64,000 nt of DNA from Lepidurus packardi (lineage: Eukaryota > Arthropoda > Branchiopoda > Notostraca > Triopsidae), in assembly GCA_023053545.1 (NCBI GenBank), contig JAKZAN010000002.1:10412790-10476789 (forward strand), read 5' to 3'. Below, one piece after another: positions 12,720 to 22,964 of this stretch. Made by a program: the position numbers and the translations under genes. Each line of letters opens with the position of its first letter. Position 1 is the stretch's first letter. The notes under the pieces were generated by a model. It made no database searches. It saw only the letters and a program-made list of their open reading frames with translations, and was not told where the DNA came from.

Positions 12720-15300
12720 GATTTTCTGAGAAGCATTTTTCGTTTTACGAATAGGTAACTTTATTTCAGTTTAGAAAATTCAGTAAGCTGGGCGTTTGAT
12801 AGCAGCCGTTAGTTTTAAATAGATGTATAGTGCAAACTTGCATTGGAATTGTATTTTTGCCAGCTTCCCCTCACCTCTCCCTTCAAATCGGATTGGTTTA
12901 TTGTGTAAAGAGATGAACGGACAGAAAGGAAGGCTGTTTGTTGGCTTATGTACTGACTTTTTACTCTTATGATGCCGAGCTGCACTTAAAAACAAATCAA
13001 GGGGTTATTTTTATTACCATATTATTCAGATTATTATTACTTAATTAATTTATTCATGCTATTTTATTTAACAGTAGTTAAGTCTTTTAAAAAAGAGATT
13101 TTATTTGAGAGTTCCATCGTATTTGAATAGCGCGCGCTACTGAAAAGGCCGGAAGAGGCGTTGCCTCGCTTCGCTCAGTCGCGTTCGTGCAGCCGAACGT
13201 GATCCATGTTGAGATAGGACCTGTTGTCTGGATATCTCTCAGGATAGATATGTTTTAAGCTAAATTTAAATATATTACTTTATACTGTGGTTACACACAA
13301 CATTCCTGTTGGTCCACAAGCATTAATATAGCTTCATGTGTGAAGTTTGGGCGTGTAGACGGTTTTATTACATTTTAAACAGACCAATTTGTTCCATTTA
13401 GGCTGGACAAGTCCAAACAAGATGCCGCTGGGCTTACACTTTGACAGATTTGTGTGCTCCAGTTCAGTTATTTTATTTTCTTAGGAGAGACATCGTTAAT
13501 TCTTTGTCTAGTCATGTGTTTGCTTGTTTGCAAATGAAGCTGAGTGAAAACACGGCGTGCCACGTGGGAGAGTTATCAGTAGCATTTTGGAAGATTGTCT
13601 AAAATGTAAGTAATGGCTAAATGGCTAATGGCTAAATAGAATAGAATAGATCCACAGTAAAAAAAATGAATCTAAGAGGTCCGTTCTCTTTTCGTCGCGG
13701 TAAGCCGTCATAGTAAGGTAATTATGAATACGGCTTAAAAACAGTTTAAATATCCGTGTGGCTAGCCAATGAGCAGAGATCTCTTCAACTCGATATTGGT
13801 TCCTGAGAAGGTTAGATACGTGTCGTTCTTCTACCGAATTGTCCTTTTGTCTACGGCCAATAGTGCTCTACCACGATCAGGATTGTGCTTATTGGATTGT
13901 TCAGTTTACACTGGAAGAACTTGTGCCAAATCTGTAACTGCATCGATGTCTTGGTAATATATAATTTGCCATGTGTTTATATGAATTTCAGCCCTATTGT
14001 TTTTTTGTTTTTTTTTACCGTAGTTGTTGTTGTAGTTTTACCGTAGTTGTATTTAACCTTCGTGGCTTTCTGGTTTTCGATATACAGAAAGAGGAGAAGA
14101 CAAATCGACCCTTAGGATTCCTTGCTGCGTTCACGTACCACTGGATTTTCTGGTTATGATTCTGATCATGCATTACGTTTCGATTATTAACCCTTCCAAC
14201 TACAGCTGTTTTACTGTAAGGCAAGGTCGACAGTTTTGTGTATTACTGTATTGTGACACTAATTTCTCCAATTTTTTGCTTTTCTTGTCATATTTATCCC
14301 TCCCAAACATTGCTCTAGCGTTGTTTCCCGAATTCGTTGGAATTTTTTCTTCTGTGATTTTTTTTCTTTGATTTTAGCTCCAGAAGTTAGAGTATATAGT
14401 TATGCAAATGCGATGTTTTGCTTCTCCCTAGAATTCCTTATTCGTATACTTTTGTTCCCAAAATGTTCCCCGTAAAATCTAGTTTCAAAAAGTGTCCTTT
14501 ATATTACACTTTAAAAGTGTCCTTTATATAAGAAAGCGAAGACATAAGAAGTGTTTGGGTTCTGGCCCTCGACCCACGTCGTAGTAGAATTCGCCAGTTT
14601 CGGTTTGGCAAGCCGTTCTCTGATTCGCTACCATGGATTGACGAACCCGAACCGAAGCTGTGTATCACTGCATGTGTTTTTCTTATAAACATCAAACCGT
14701 GTCCGGATAGTTTCAAGAGAACGACTCCACAAGTTTGTTGCCTTTGAACGGATGTGCACCCTGAAGAAACCCTATAACGTCAGTTGCTCCCTAGCAAGCA
14801 ATCAGTGCAGACTTGGTTTTCTCCAGCGACCTTGTGAAAGTTAGTAGTGAGTTTATAGTTAAACATTACCAAGCATGTTGAACATTAACAATCGGATTAA
14901 GCGTTATCTTCGAAAACATTAAGAATTGGATCTTCCAAAACCTGGAGTCAATTCAAGTGCGCGTTTAAAGTGTTAAGTGTGGTGTTCGGCAAAACTCTGG
15001 TCAGGCCTACGCCAGTAAACAAAAAATGTGTTGGTGTTAAGTGTGCTCTCTACTTCATCCCTGCCTTACATCATCCTTCGCCGTCGACAGAATTTGCAAC
15101 TTTAATCTGCTAAGCTGATATTCTGCTACTTGGAGGTAGCTACTTACCTTCTGTGGGAACCAGGAGAACCAGAAGGAACAGGTATGCCAGGAGTTAAAGT
15201 GTTGTTGGCCGGTTAGGTCTTTTGCCGCAACTTTTAATTTCCTGGGCGGCGAAAAGTCTTTGTTGTTGCCATTCATTAGGTCTTTAATGGTAACAACGAA
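12720..15300. other. Intergenic, no supported gene
   Basis: AT-rich sequence with no recognised exon. It contains a short tandem patch of AATGGCTA and AATAG units near 13610-13650, and a segment (14225-14505) duplicated at 19716-19982, listed separately. Several open frames of 60-75 codons on both strands have no conserved motif. Confidence 0.5.
14225..14505 (+). repeat. Upstream copy of a 270-bp direct repeat
   Basis: This segment matches 19716-19982 in the same orientation. Shared blocks include ATATTTATCCCTCC, AAACATTG.TCTAG, TTCTGTGATTTTTTTT and AGCTC. Further shared blocks are GCAAATG.GATGTTTTGCTT, GAATTCCTTATT and AAAATGTTCCCCGTAAAAT. Identity by eye is about 75-80% with small gaps. 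The downstream copy coincides with the presumed 3' end of the spliced locus at 15.3-20.0 kb, so this copy may be the 3' end of a lost or diverged tandem paralogue. Confidence 0.7.
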
Positions 15301-15368
15301 GCTTTTCTATGGTTAACGGGTGGTCAACGGTTTGGGGAGCCTCTACTGAAGAACGCAGCCCAGGCAGG

Positions 15369-15575
15369 GATGGAAGTTTCGCCCATTTGCCTGATCCTTG
15401 GGATCAGGCAATTTCTTCATGCCCCTTTCTTCAAATCCCGGTGTATTCAAGAGCGAAAAGTGCAGATGGAAGTTTCTTCTGTGGAAGTTTCGCCCATTTG
15501 CCTGATCTTCGGGATTACTTCATGCCCCTTCTTCAAATCCCAGTGTTTCCGAGAGTGAAAAGTGCCGCGATAGAC
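15369..15575 (+). repeat. Local tandem duplication of about 105 bp
   Basis: The block GGAAGTTTCGCCCATTTGCC...TCATGCCCC...CTTCAAATCCC..GTGT..GAGAGTGAAAAGTGC occurs twice in tandem, first from about 15371 and again from about 15484. Small deletions and substitutions separate the copies. It lies in the first apparent exon of the unidentified spliced locus. Confidence 0.75.
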
Positions 15576-15919
15576 CGTTCTTCGGGTTGGTCCCTTGGTG
15601 AGCTTTCTTCGCATTCAGCGGTGTTTCCAAGATTGCCTGCGAAGCCAAAGTCAACTTTTGTAAGTCGGAGTGTTCGCGAAGTCGAGGTAAAACTTAATCT
15701 TTTTCTTTCCCATGTCTTTTAAATTTTGATTCGTTTGTATACATTTCGAACTTACTTTTTTCTACTTTACGTTTCGTTGCAGGTTCTTTGGTAACGTTAA
15801 TCGACTGAAGTGGGTGGAAGGTGGCGAAAGGGGGAGGACAACTGGGTTTTGCGACATACATGCGATGTACCGAACCGGAAATGCAGAAGTGAGGACGACT
15901 TGAAGAACGTCTCAAACGT

Positions 15920-16100
15920 GTGCAACTTGTGTTGTTGTTTTTTATTTGACCATCGGAAGTCTACAAACACAAAACTCGGCAAGTTTTCTCCTTCTCCAAA
16001 GTCCTTCTCCTTTACACACGTTTTCTGCAACTTGTGTTGTTTTTTATGTGTCACCGGAAGTCTACAGACGCAAATCAGGACAAGTTTATCCTTTTCATGC
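15920..16100 (+). repeat. Second local duplication in the same locus
   Basis: A motif beginning TGCAACTTGTGTTGTT and continuing through CGGAAGTCTACA.AC.CAAA to CAAGTTT.TCC appears at about 15919 and again at about 16027. The copies are about 107 bp apart. The pattern resembles the duplication at 15.4 kb and suggests that the whole locus is prone to slippage or unequal exchange. Confidence 0.65.
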
Positions 16101-16595
16101 GTTTTGTGTTTTCACTCGCTTTGGGAGCCTTCCTCTGCGGATGTCTTTGTGCACACTTATTTGTAAGTTTTAAACATTTTGTTTATGAATTGATTTCGTG
16201 TGTACTGAAATTTTTCTCTTCTTTTAGTTTTCGGTGGCGAAATGAAGGGTAAGAGGATGTAATCCTGTGCCAAGAAGTCAACATCTCCTAACGAATCCGA
16301 TTTGCAGTTTAAAGGTCATGGGGAGCTTCGGAGTGATGGTAGTAACACTTTAAATTTACATTTATAAGTTTTTACTACTCATTGTTTCTTTCAGGCGAGC
16401 ATATAGAAGGCTGTTTGGATCGAATATTTGGATTGAAGTCGAATATGGATCACAAGATTTGGAAGCCATTTTTAAGATTACTGTGAAGGATAGCAAAGAG
16501 CGGACTTACATGCAGTTTGTATTGTTGAGCTTTCGTTTAAGTTTTAATTTTAAATTTGTTCACTTTTCTCTAAATCACGCTTTAGAATCGGTGGT

Positions 16596-19070
16596 GGCGG
16601 TCTTTGGCGCAGCAGTGGCGGCCTTTGGCGGGCAATTCCTTTTGAAAACATCGTTGGAGGTTTTCATTAGGGAGGTGGCTAACCTTAGACAATTGTGGCG
16701 GTCTTTGGCGGGCAATTCTTTTTGAAAACATCGTTGGAGGTTTTCATTAGGGAGGTGGCTAACCATAGACAGTTGTGGCGGTCTTTGGCGGGCAATTCCT
16801 TTTGAAAACATCGTTGGAGGTTTTCATTAGGGAGGTGGCTAACGTTAGACAGTTGTGGCGGTCTTTGGCGGGCAATTCCTTCTGAAAACTTTGTTGGAGG
16901 TTTTCATAATGGCGGTGGCTAACCTTAGACAGTTGTGGCGGTCTTGGGCGGGCAATTCCTTTTGAAAACATCGTTGGAGGTTTTCATTAGGGCGGTGGCT
17001 AACCATAGACAGTTGTGGCGGTCTTTGGCGGGCAATTCCTTTTGAAAACATCGTTGGAGGTTTTCATTAGGGAGGTGGCTAACGTTAGACAGTTGTGGCG
17101 GTCTTTGGCGGGCAATTCCTTTTGAAAACATCGTTGGAGGTTTTCATTAGGGAGGTGGCTAACCATAGACAGCAGTGGCGGTCTTTGGCGGGCAATTCCT
17201 TTTGAAAACATCGTTGGAGGTTTTCATTAGGGAGGTGGCTAACCTTAGACAGTTGTGGCGGTCTTTGGCGGGCAATTCTTTTTGAAAACATCGTTGGAGG
17301 TTTTCATTAGGGAGGTGGCTAACCTTAGACAGTTGTGGCGGTCTTTGGCGGGCAATTCCTTTTGAAAACATCGTTGGAGGTTTTCATTAGGGAGGTGGCT
17401 AACCATAGACAGTTGTGGCGGTCTTTGGCGGGCAATTCTTTTTGAAAACATCGTTGGAGGTTTTCATTAGGGAGGTGGCTAACCATAGACAGTTGTGGCG
17501 GTCTTTGGCGGGCAATTCCTTTTGAAAACATCGTTGGAGGTTTTCATTAGGGAGGTGGCTAACGTTAGACAGTTGTGGCGGTCTTTGGCGGGCAATTCCT
17601 TTTGAAAACATCGTTGGAGGTTTTCATTAGGGAGGTGGCTAACCATAGACAGCAGTGGCGGTCTTTGGCGGGCAATTCCTTCTGAAAACTTTGTTGGAGG
17701 TTTTCATAATGGCGGTGGCTAACCTTAGACAGTTGTGGCGGTCTTGGGCGGGCAATTCCTTTTGAAAACATCGTTGGAGGTTTTCATTAGGGCGGTGGCT
17801 AACCATAGACAGCAGTGGCGGTCTTTGGCGGGCAATTTCTATTGAAAGCATCGTTGGAGGTTTTCATTATGGCGGTGGCTAACCTTAGACAGCAGTGGCG
17901 GTCTTTGGCGGGCAATTCTTTTTGAAAACATCGTTGGAGGTTTTCATTAGGGAGGTGGCTAACCATAGACAGTTGTGGCGGTCTTTGGCGGGCAATTCCT
18001 TTTGAAAACATCGTTGGAGGTTTTCATTAGGGAGGTGGCTAACGTTAGACAGTTGTGGCGGTCTTTGGCGGGCAATTCCTTCTGAAAACTTTGTTGGAGG
18101 TTTTCATAATGGCGGTGGCTAACCTTAGACAGTTGTGGCGGTCTTGGGCGGGCAATTCCTTTTGAAAACATCGTTGGAGGTTTTCATTAGGGCGGTGGCT
18201 AACCATAGACAGCAGTGGCGGTCTTTGGCGGGCAATTTCTATTGAAAGCATCGTTGGAGGTTTTCATTATGGCGGTGGCTAACCTTAGACAGCAGTGGCG
18301 GTCTTTGGCGGGCAATTCTTTTTGAAAACATCGTTGGAGGTTTTCATTAGGGAGGTGGCTAACCATAGACAGTTGTGGCGGTCTTTGGCGGGCAATTCCT
18401 TTTGAAAACATCGTTGGAGGTTTTCATTAGGGAGGTGGCTAACGTTAGACAGTTGTGGCGGTCTTTGGCGGGCAATTCCTTCTGAAAACTTTGTTGGAGG
18501 TTTTCATAATGGCGGTGGCTAACCTTAGACAGTTGTGGCGGTCTTGGGCGGGCAATTCCTTTTGAAAACATCGTTGGAGGTTTTCATTAGGGCGGTGGCT
18601 AACCATAGACAGCAGTGGCGGTCTTTGGCGGGCAATTTCTATTGAAAGCATCGTTGGAGGTTTTCATTAGGGCGGTGGCTAACCATAGACAGCAGTGCAG
18701 GCGGTCTTTGGCGGGCAATTTCTATTGAAAGCATCGTTGGAGGTTTTCATTATGGCGGTGGCTAACCTTAGACAGCAGTGGCGGTCTTTGGCGGGCAATT
18801 CTTTTTGAAAACATCGTTGGAGGTTTTCATTAGGGAGGTGGCTAACCATAGACAGTTGTGGCGGTCTTTGGCGGGCAATTCCTTTTGAAAACATCGTTGG
18901 AGGTTTTCATTAGGGAGTGGCTAACCATAGACAGCAGTGGCGGTCTTTGGCGGGCAATTCCTTCTGAAAACTTTGTTGGAGGTTTCCATAATGGCGGTGG
19001 CTAACCTTAGACAGCAGTGGCGGTCTTTGGCGGGCAGTTCGAACGTTAATTATGGCGGTGGCTAACCTAA
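16596..19070 (+). repeat. 80-bp minisatellite, about 31 units, with 400-bp higher order
   Basis: A tandem array of an 80-bp unit built around GTGGCGGTCTTTGGCGGGCA, then GAAAACATCGTTGGAGG, then GTGGCTAACC.TAGACAG. Unit length is almost invariant: spacing is exactly 80 bp over more than 20 consecutive units. Variants (TTTGTTGGAGG, GGTCTTGGGCGGG, CTATTGAAAGCATCG) recur in fixed order every five units, so a 400-bp higher-order repeat is visible: 17881-18280 matches 18281-18680. One unit near 18695 carries a 4-bp insertion, and the last units are more diverged. Because 80 is not a multiple of 3, the long minus-strand frames of 68-70 codons that tile the array are a by-product. The array begins directly after an intron-like acceptor near 16586. 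Confidence 0.97.
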
Positions 19071-19715
19071 TCAGTGCGATATCCGTGTTCATCCTGCGAT
19101 ATCAGTGTTCAGTTTTGTGGCTACTACGCCTGGAACGCTGTCAGGAGGGATTGGCTGAGTTTCAACATCAACGAGGTGAGAGACGCCAGCATTGCTCGCT
19201 GGCTGATGGCCAGGGATGCGAATCTACTGCAGGAGTTTAGTTCTTTGCCAGGACCGGAAAGGAAAGCGAAATGTAAGTTTTCTTTTGAATGCGTCTAACA
19301 ATTTGATTAATTGGTCTATTTTTATCTTATTATAGTTGAAGTGATTGATCCATCGCGGTATTGCCTCGTTCCCATGATGCGAATTTGTCCGCAGCATGTC
19401 AGAGAACCGCAGAACCTCCATCGTCTAGCTTCCAGAAGGTGAATTAGTTTCACATATAAATAATTATGTAATAATGGTGAATTACAATGGAAGAGCGACA
19501 AACAGTAGATGACACAACTTTTGTTAGGCCGAAGATCTGATCAAGCAGGAAATGATTGTGATTCTCCATTTGAAATCAGCGTCCAGGATCGGACCAATTT
19601 GCTCGTCATTTTCGTAATTTTAATTTGGTCCCTTACAAGATTGTGCACTCGTCGGCCTTGTGTCACAATCCGGCGGCTTGCAAATATGTCTTCCAAATCT
19701 GCAAAGCACCCAGTG

Positions 19716-19982
19716 GGTTCGACGTTGTGTATTATTATAAAAAGTTTTGAGAAGAATTGCTTCATATTTTTTTGTTTTTCTTGTAAAAATATATCCCTCC
19801 AGAAACATTGTTCTAGTGCTGCCTTCTAAATCTGTTCGATTTTTTGTTCTGTGATTTTTTTTAGCTCTGAAAATTGGATTCTAATATTGTGCAAATGAGA
19901 TGTTTTGCTTCCCACTGGAATTCCTTATTTGTTGTACCAAAATGTTCCCCGTAAAATTTAGTTTCCAAAAATGCCCTTTTTG
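19716..19982 (+). repeat. Downstream copy of the 270-bp direct repeat
   Basis: Partner of 14225-14505. It follows the stop codon at about 19440-19442 of the unidentified locus and precedes the AATAAA at 20002, so it is probably its 3' untranslated region. Confidence 0.7.
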
Positions 19983-20364
19983 TATTATTTGCAATTTTTG
20001 CAATAAAAGTGAACATTTTAAATATTCTTGCGTGATTTTTCAAAAATACCGCTAAAAAAGGAGGCGTGGTTTCCGAAATGGAAATTCCTATTCGATCCTA
20101 TTGGTGGATTGGACCAAAAAGGGGGCGTGGCTCCTTTTCGAGCTGGGAAAGCGTTTTCTGGGCTTTTTTCCATAAGGATCCCTGCACGATCAAGGGGGTC
20201 CCCTTGAAAAATCGTGAAAAATTTAGAGCCTCGCCCCTTTCTCTGTTCCCAACTCCCCTGCTCGGTTTCCTATCCTCGATATTCGAGCTCATAATGCCGA
20301 AGGATCACGATTTCGAATATGGGAACAGGAATTGAACATGAACCATTTAATATTTCGCTTTTTC

Positions 20365-20465
20365 GACGAAATAAAGTTCCTAGACCGGGAATCGAACCGA
20401 GGACCTTGGGGTCCCCAGTCGTGCGTGTTATCAACACGGTCATAGGCTGGTATACAATAGTCGTT
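20365..20465 (-). mobile_element. Candidate tRNA-derived SINE head
   Basis: Read on the minus strand, this contains an RNA polymerase III B-box match GGTTCGATTCC (20398-20388). An A-box-like stretch lies about 35 bp upstream (ATGACCGTGTTGATAACACG, around 20445-20426). The spacing is that of a tRNA. The anticodon and T-stems do not pair well, so an intact tRNA gene is unlikely. A SINE head or tRNA pseudogene fits better. The tail could not be delimited. Confidence 0.45.
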
Positions 20466-20519
20466 GGAACATCTATAAATGGAACTATGAACCGAGCCAG
20501 TGTACAGTGTGAGGGTAGC

Positions 20520-22000
20520 ATTAATCATTTGTTCGATTTATATAAATTTGACGGTTCGCCCATAGCCATGCCTTGTATTCTCTGGAAGTTTGCATTGTAT
20601 TTATTACTTTGTATTGTATTTAAAAGTGTAATAACAAAGCCTTCCTTAATTTTGGATTGTGAGTCAAAATCAAATAAATTGTTTATTTCTAATAACAAAT
20701 ACATTTATACAATTCAAAGACGTATGATGCGAAAAATTATCGAACATGCTTACTCTTCTTCTTTGTGTTTTTAAAGACGACAGGCGAAGTGGTCATCGTC
20801 GTCTGCTGCATTCGCAATAGGTATCGCTGTCTATTCAACTCCGGTTGACGAATTTACACTATTATATTGGGATGGGTGTACTTAGGAAAGTGCATGTTAA
20901 AGAAAAGTGACAGAATTTAGACCTTCACCGAATATTTAAATAATATCACTGGGCTAAAAATTGCTTGTATTCTGTAAGATTGTCAAAACCTAGTACGTTC
21001 TCGAGCTTAAATTCGATTCCCTCTTTATCATTTTATTCTTTAGTATTTCCCGTTCAAATGATTGGTACAAGCATTCCATAATCTTGCGTTCCAACGTATC
21101 TTCCCTCTCTCTACGCCTCATCACACGTGCAATTTATGTATTCGTACACAACTCATCTTTTGGATAGGCTAGGAGGTATCCCCCTCTGGTTACGTTGGTT
21201 TTTAGGTTTTTTACTTTAAAGGCCTCTAGTGCTTTACCTAACTTGACCGGGTTAACTTTTGCGAAAGTTCGGCTTTCGCTTCTTTTATTCTAAAAATAAC
21301 CGGTCTTTCGCTATTACCCTCTGTCTGGTTATTCTTCGGATCTGATCCGGCCGACAGAAGAGAACTCGTTGCCTTTTCTTTGCCACGAACGTGCTTGTAC
21401 TCGCACTCGTACTTGAGCTGGCCTTGTCTTCCTTCCCTATAGGTTTTGTTCCCTTTCCAGTTTTCTTCATAGCTAACTTATCCATTTTGAATATGACTGT
21501 CTCAAACCCGTCTCTATCCTTAACCACTCTACTTTTCCTTGACGAGTTCCCTTGCTCAGGATTATATACCTGATCCTTCCTGGGGAAAGCCTTCAAGTAA
21601 GTCTTCCTCCTACCAATCTGAATCCATGGCCTCTACTGACGAAGTCATGGATTCCGTTGCTCCCCCTGATCGAACGAGGGATTAACCACGATATAACTCC
21701 ACCACAGTATATTAGGTTACCTGTTGCAAGTGCAAGGAAGCAATAATTTGGAATTCGTGCTTTCGGAAAGCTTGGGTTTATGCTAGGATCTTCCACGCAA
21801 TATACGCTCAACCTTCCCGTTCAAACGGTCCGACTGGAATGTATGGAACATGCAATTTCTCGTTTTTTTCTGGGAAGTTCGGGGCCTGAATCAGGGATGG
21901 CGCTCGTGTCCAAGCTGACTTAGTTTTCTGTTAGTGTCGTCTCCATATTAGATACTCCTTTCGATTTCTTCGGTCCTCTGCCGTAACTTTAGCTTGTTGA
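20520..22000. other. Intergenic, weak coding traces only
   Basis: A Ser/Thr/Lys-rich open frame of 103 codons lies on the minus strand at 21596-21285, next to another of 72 codons at 21811-21593 in a different frame. Neither has a motif I recognise. They could be a relic of a mobile element or of a lineage-specific gene. No splice structure is convincing. Confidence 0.35.
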
Positions 22001-22265
22001 TGTGAAACAGCAATGATGTTTGATGAATGATGAAACAGCAATGATATAGCACTGGTGTTTGTTATTTTTTTTACGAAAGCCTTGCGTAAGAAAGTAAAAA
22101 AGAAATAAATTGATAATTGCCGGCAAATTTGCTTCGCTTGTTTTGTTTCTTAAAAGTGCAATTTGTCACTTGCTGTAGCAGTACCATTTCCCAAATCAGT
22201 GTTACTATTGGTACCTCCGCATCGGCTCGCGGCACTGCTGTTCCGCTCCAAAGTGCAATTAAAAC
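22001..22265 (+). repeat. Copy of a dispersed repeat family
   Basis: Shares CACTG.TGTTTGTTATT near 22053 with 54001. It also shares a block TTGTTTTGTTTCT.AAAAGT.CAA.TTGTCA, followed by TTGCTGTAGCAG, with 54888-54965. The segment from 22199 matches 12429-12495. All three copies are in the same orientation. In the 54-kb copy the two matched blocks are about 850 bp apart instead of about 60 bp, so this copy may be an internally deleted form. Confidence 0.6.
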
Positions 22266-22542
22266 TGCATTTTTTTTCTTTTCTCCCTTCTGCCGCGCAA
22301 CCTGGCTGACAATTAGGGACACTATTTACCACCATTCTGTACAGAATTCGTGCCCTCAGCAATAAAATATTGCAGCATGGCTGGCACAGCAATTCTGCAG
22401 CAGTTTGCTCAAGGATCCGAAACAGCAACGTGCAGCAGTTTCCGATGGTATTCACAACCCGCACGGACTAGTTTGCAGCGGTTGCTCTCTGTTGCTTCTC
22501 TACGAAGCTAATTTGTTCTTTGCTCGGAAGGAGATTCAAATC

Positions 22543-22629
22543 GGACTCCTATTCCGTGCATAGGTATACCTATGCACGGAATAGGAGTCCTAGCTACGAC
22601 TGGCTATATATAGCCAGTCGTAGCTAGGA
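22543..22629. repeat. Two abutting perfect palindromes (48 bp and 42 bp)
   Basis: 22543-22590 is a perfect inverted repeat with no spacer, centred between 22566 and 22567 (core CATAGGTATACCTATG). 22588-22629 is a second perfect palindrome, centred between 22608 and 22609 (core GGCTATATATAGCC), overlapping the first by 3 bp. I checked each base pair by hand. Such sequences can form hairpins or cruciforms. They may be a biological palindrome, a scar of fold-back repair, or an assembly or library artefact. Confidence 0.95.
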
Positions 22630-22964
22630 AATTAGGAAATAAAACGAATTTTTACGTCTAGGGGCTTAGTGTCGCTGTTCTCATTCATGGCCGATTTTCA
22701 GCGATTGCCTTGAAGTAAACGACCAAAGATTAATTCAAAATAAATTATTACATGACACCTGTTACAGTTTTATGCACGCAATGCGCTAAAAGACCACGGA
22801 ATTCTAGAAACATAAATATACAGTTAACCCACAAGATATAGGATATATTTTAGAGTACAATGATGAATAAGTCCAGCGCTTCAAATGGCTCCAGCCATTT
22901 TCTAGATAAAACAAGATCTCATATCCACGAAGCTGAAAGGACTAATGAACCTGGCTTTTATGAA

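Larger units (their letters stand above)
15300..20010 (+). other. Unidentified spliced locus containing a minisatellite
   Basis: Several strong GT-AG introns lie in the same orientation: donor near 15685 with acceptor near 15780, acceptor near 16226, acceptor near 16394, donor 16521 with acceptor near 16586, acceptor near 19111, and donor 19272 with acceptor near 19335. Three segments read like protein: 16395-16521 (RAYRRLFGSNIWIEVEYGSQ, then a Lys-rich run ending TYMQF); 19112-19272 (GYYAWNAVRRDWLSFNINE, then IARWLMARDANLL); and 19336-19442 (FEVIDPSRYCLVPMMRICPQ, then a stop). The last two join in phase. The earlier exons could not be joined into one open frame. An AATAAA at 20002-20007 fits a 3' end. 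I do not recognise the protein. It could be a lineage-specific gene, a decayed paralogue or a partly non-coding transcript. Confidence 0.45.

Noticed and set aside
16575-18894. A ladder of overlapping minus-strand open frames of 68-70 codons with nearly identical Arg/Lys/Pro-rich proteins
   Set aside because: They are an arithmetic by-product of an 80-bp repeat (three units = 240 nt, one stop per cycle). There is no start context or independent evidence of coding.
20365-20465. Functional tRNA gene on the minus strand
   Set aside because: A- and B-box-like sequences are present, but the anticodon and T-stems do not pair properly.
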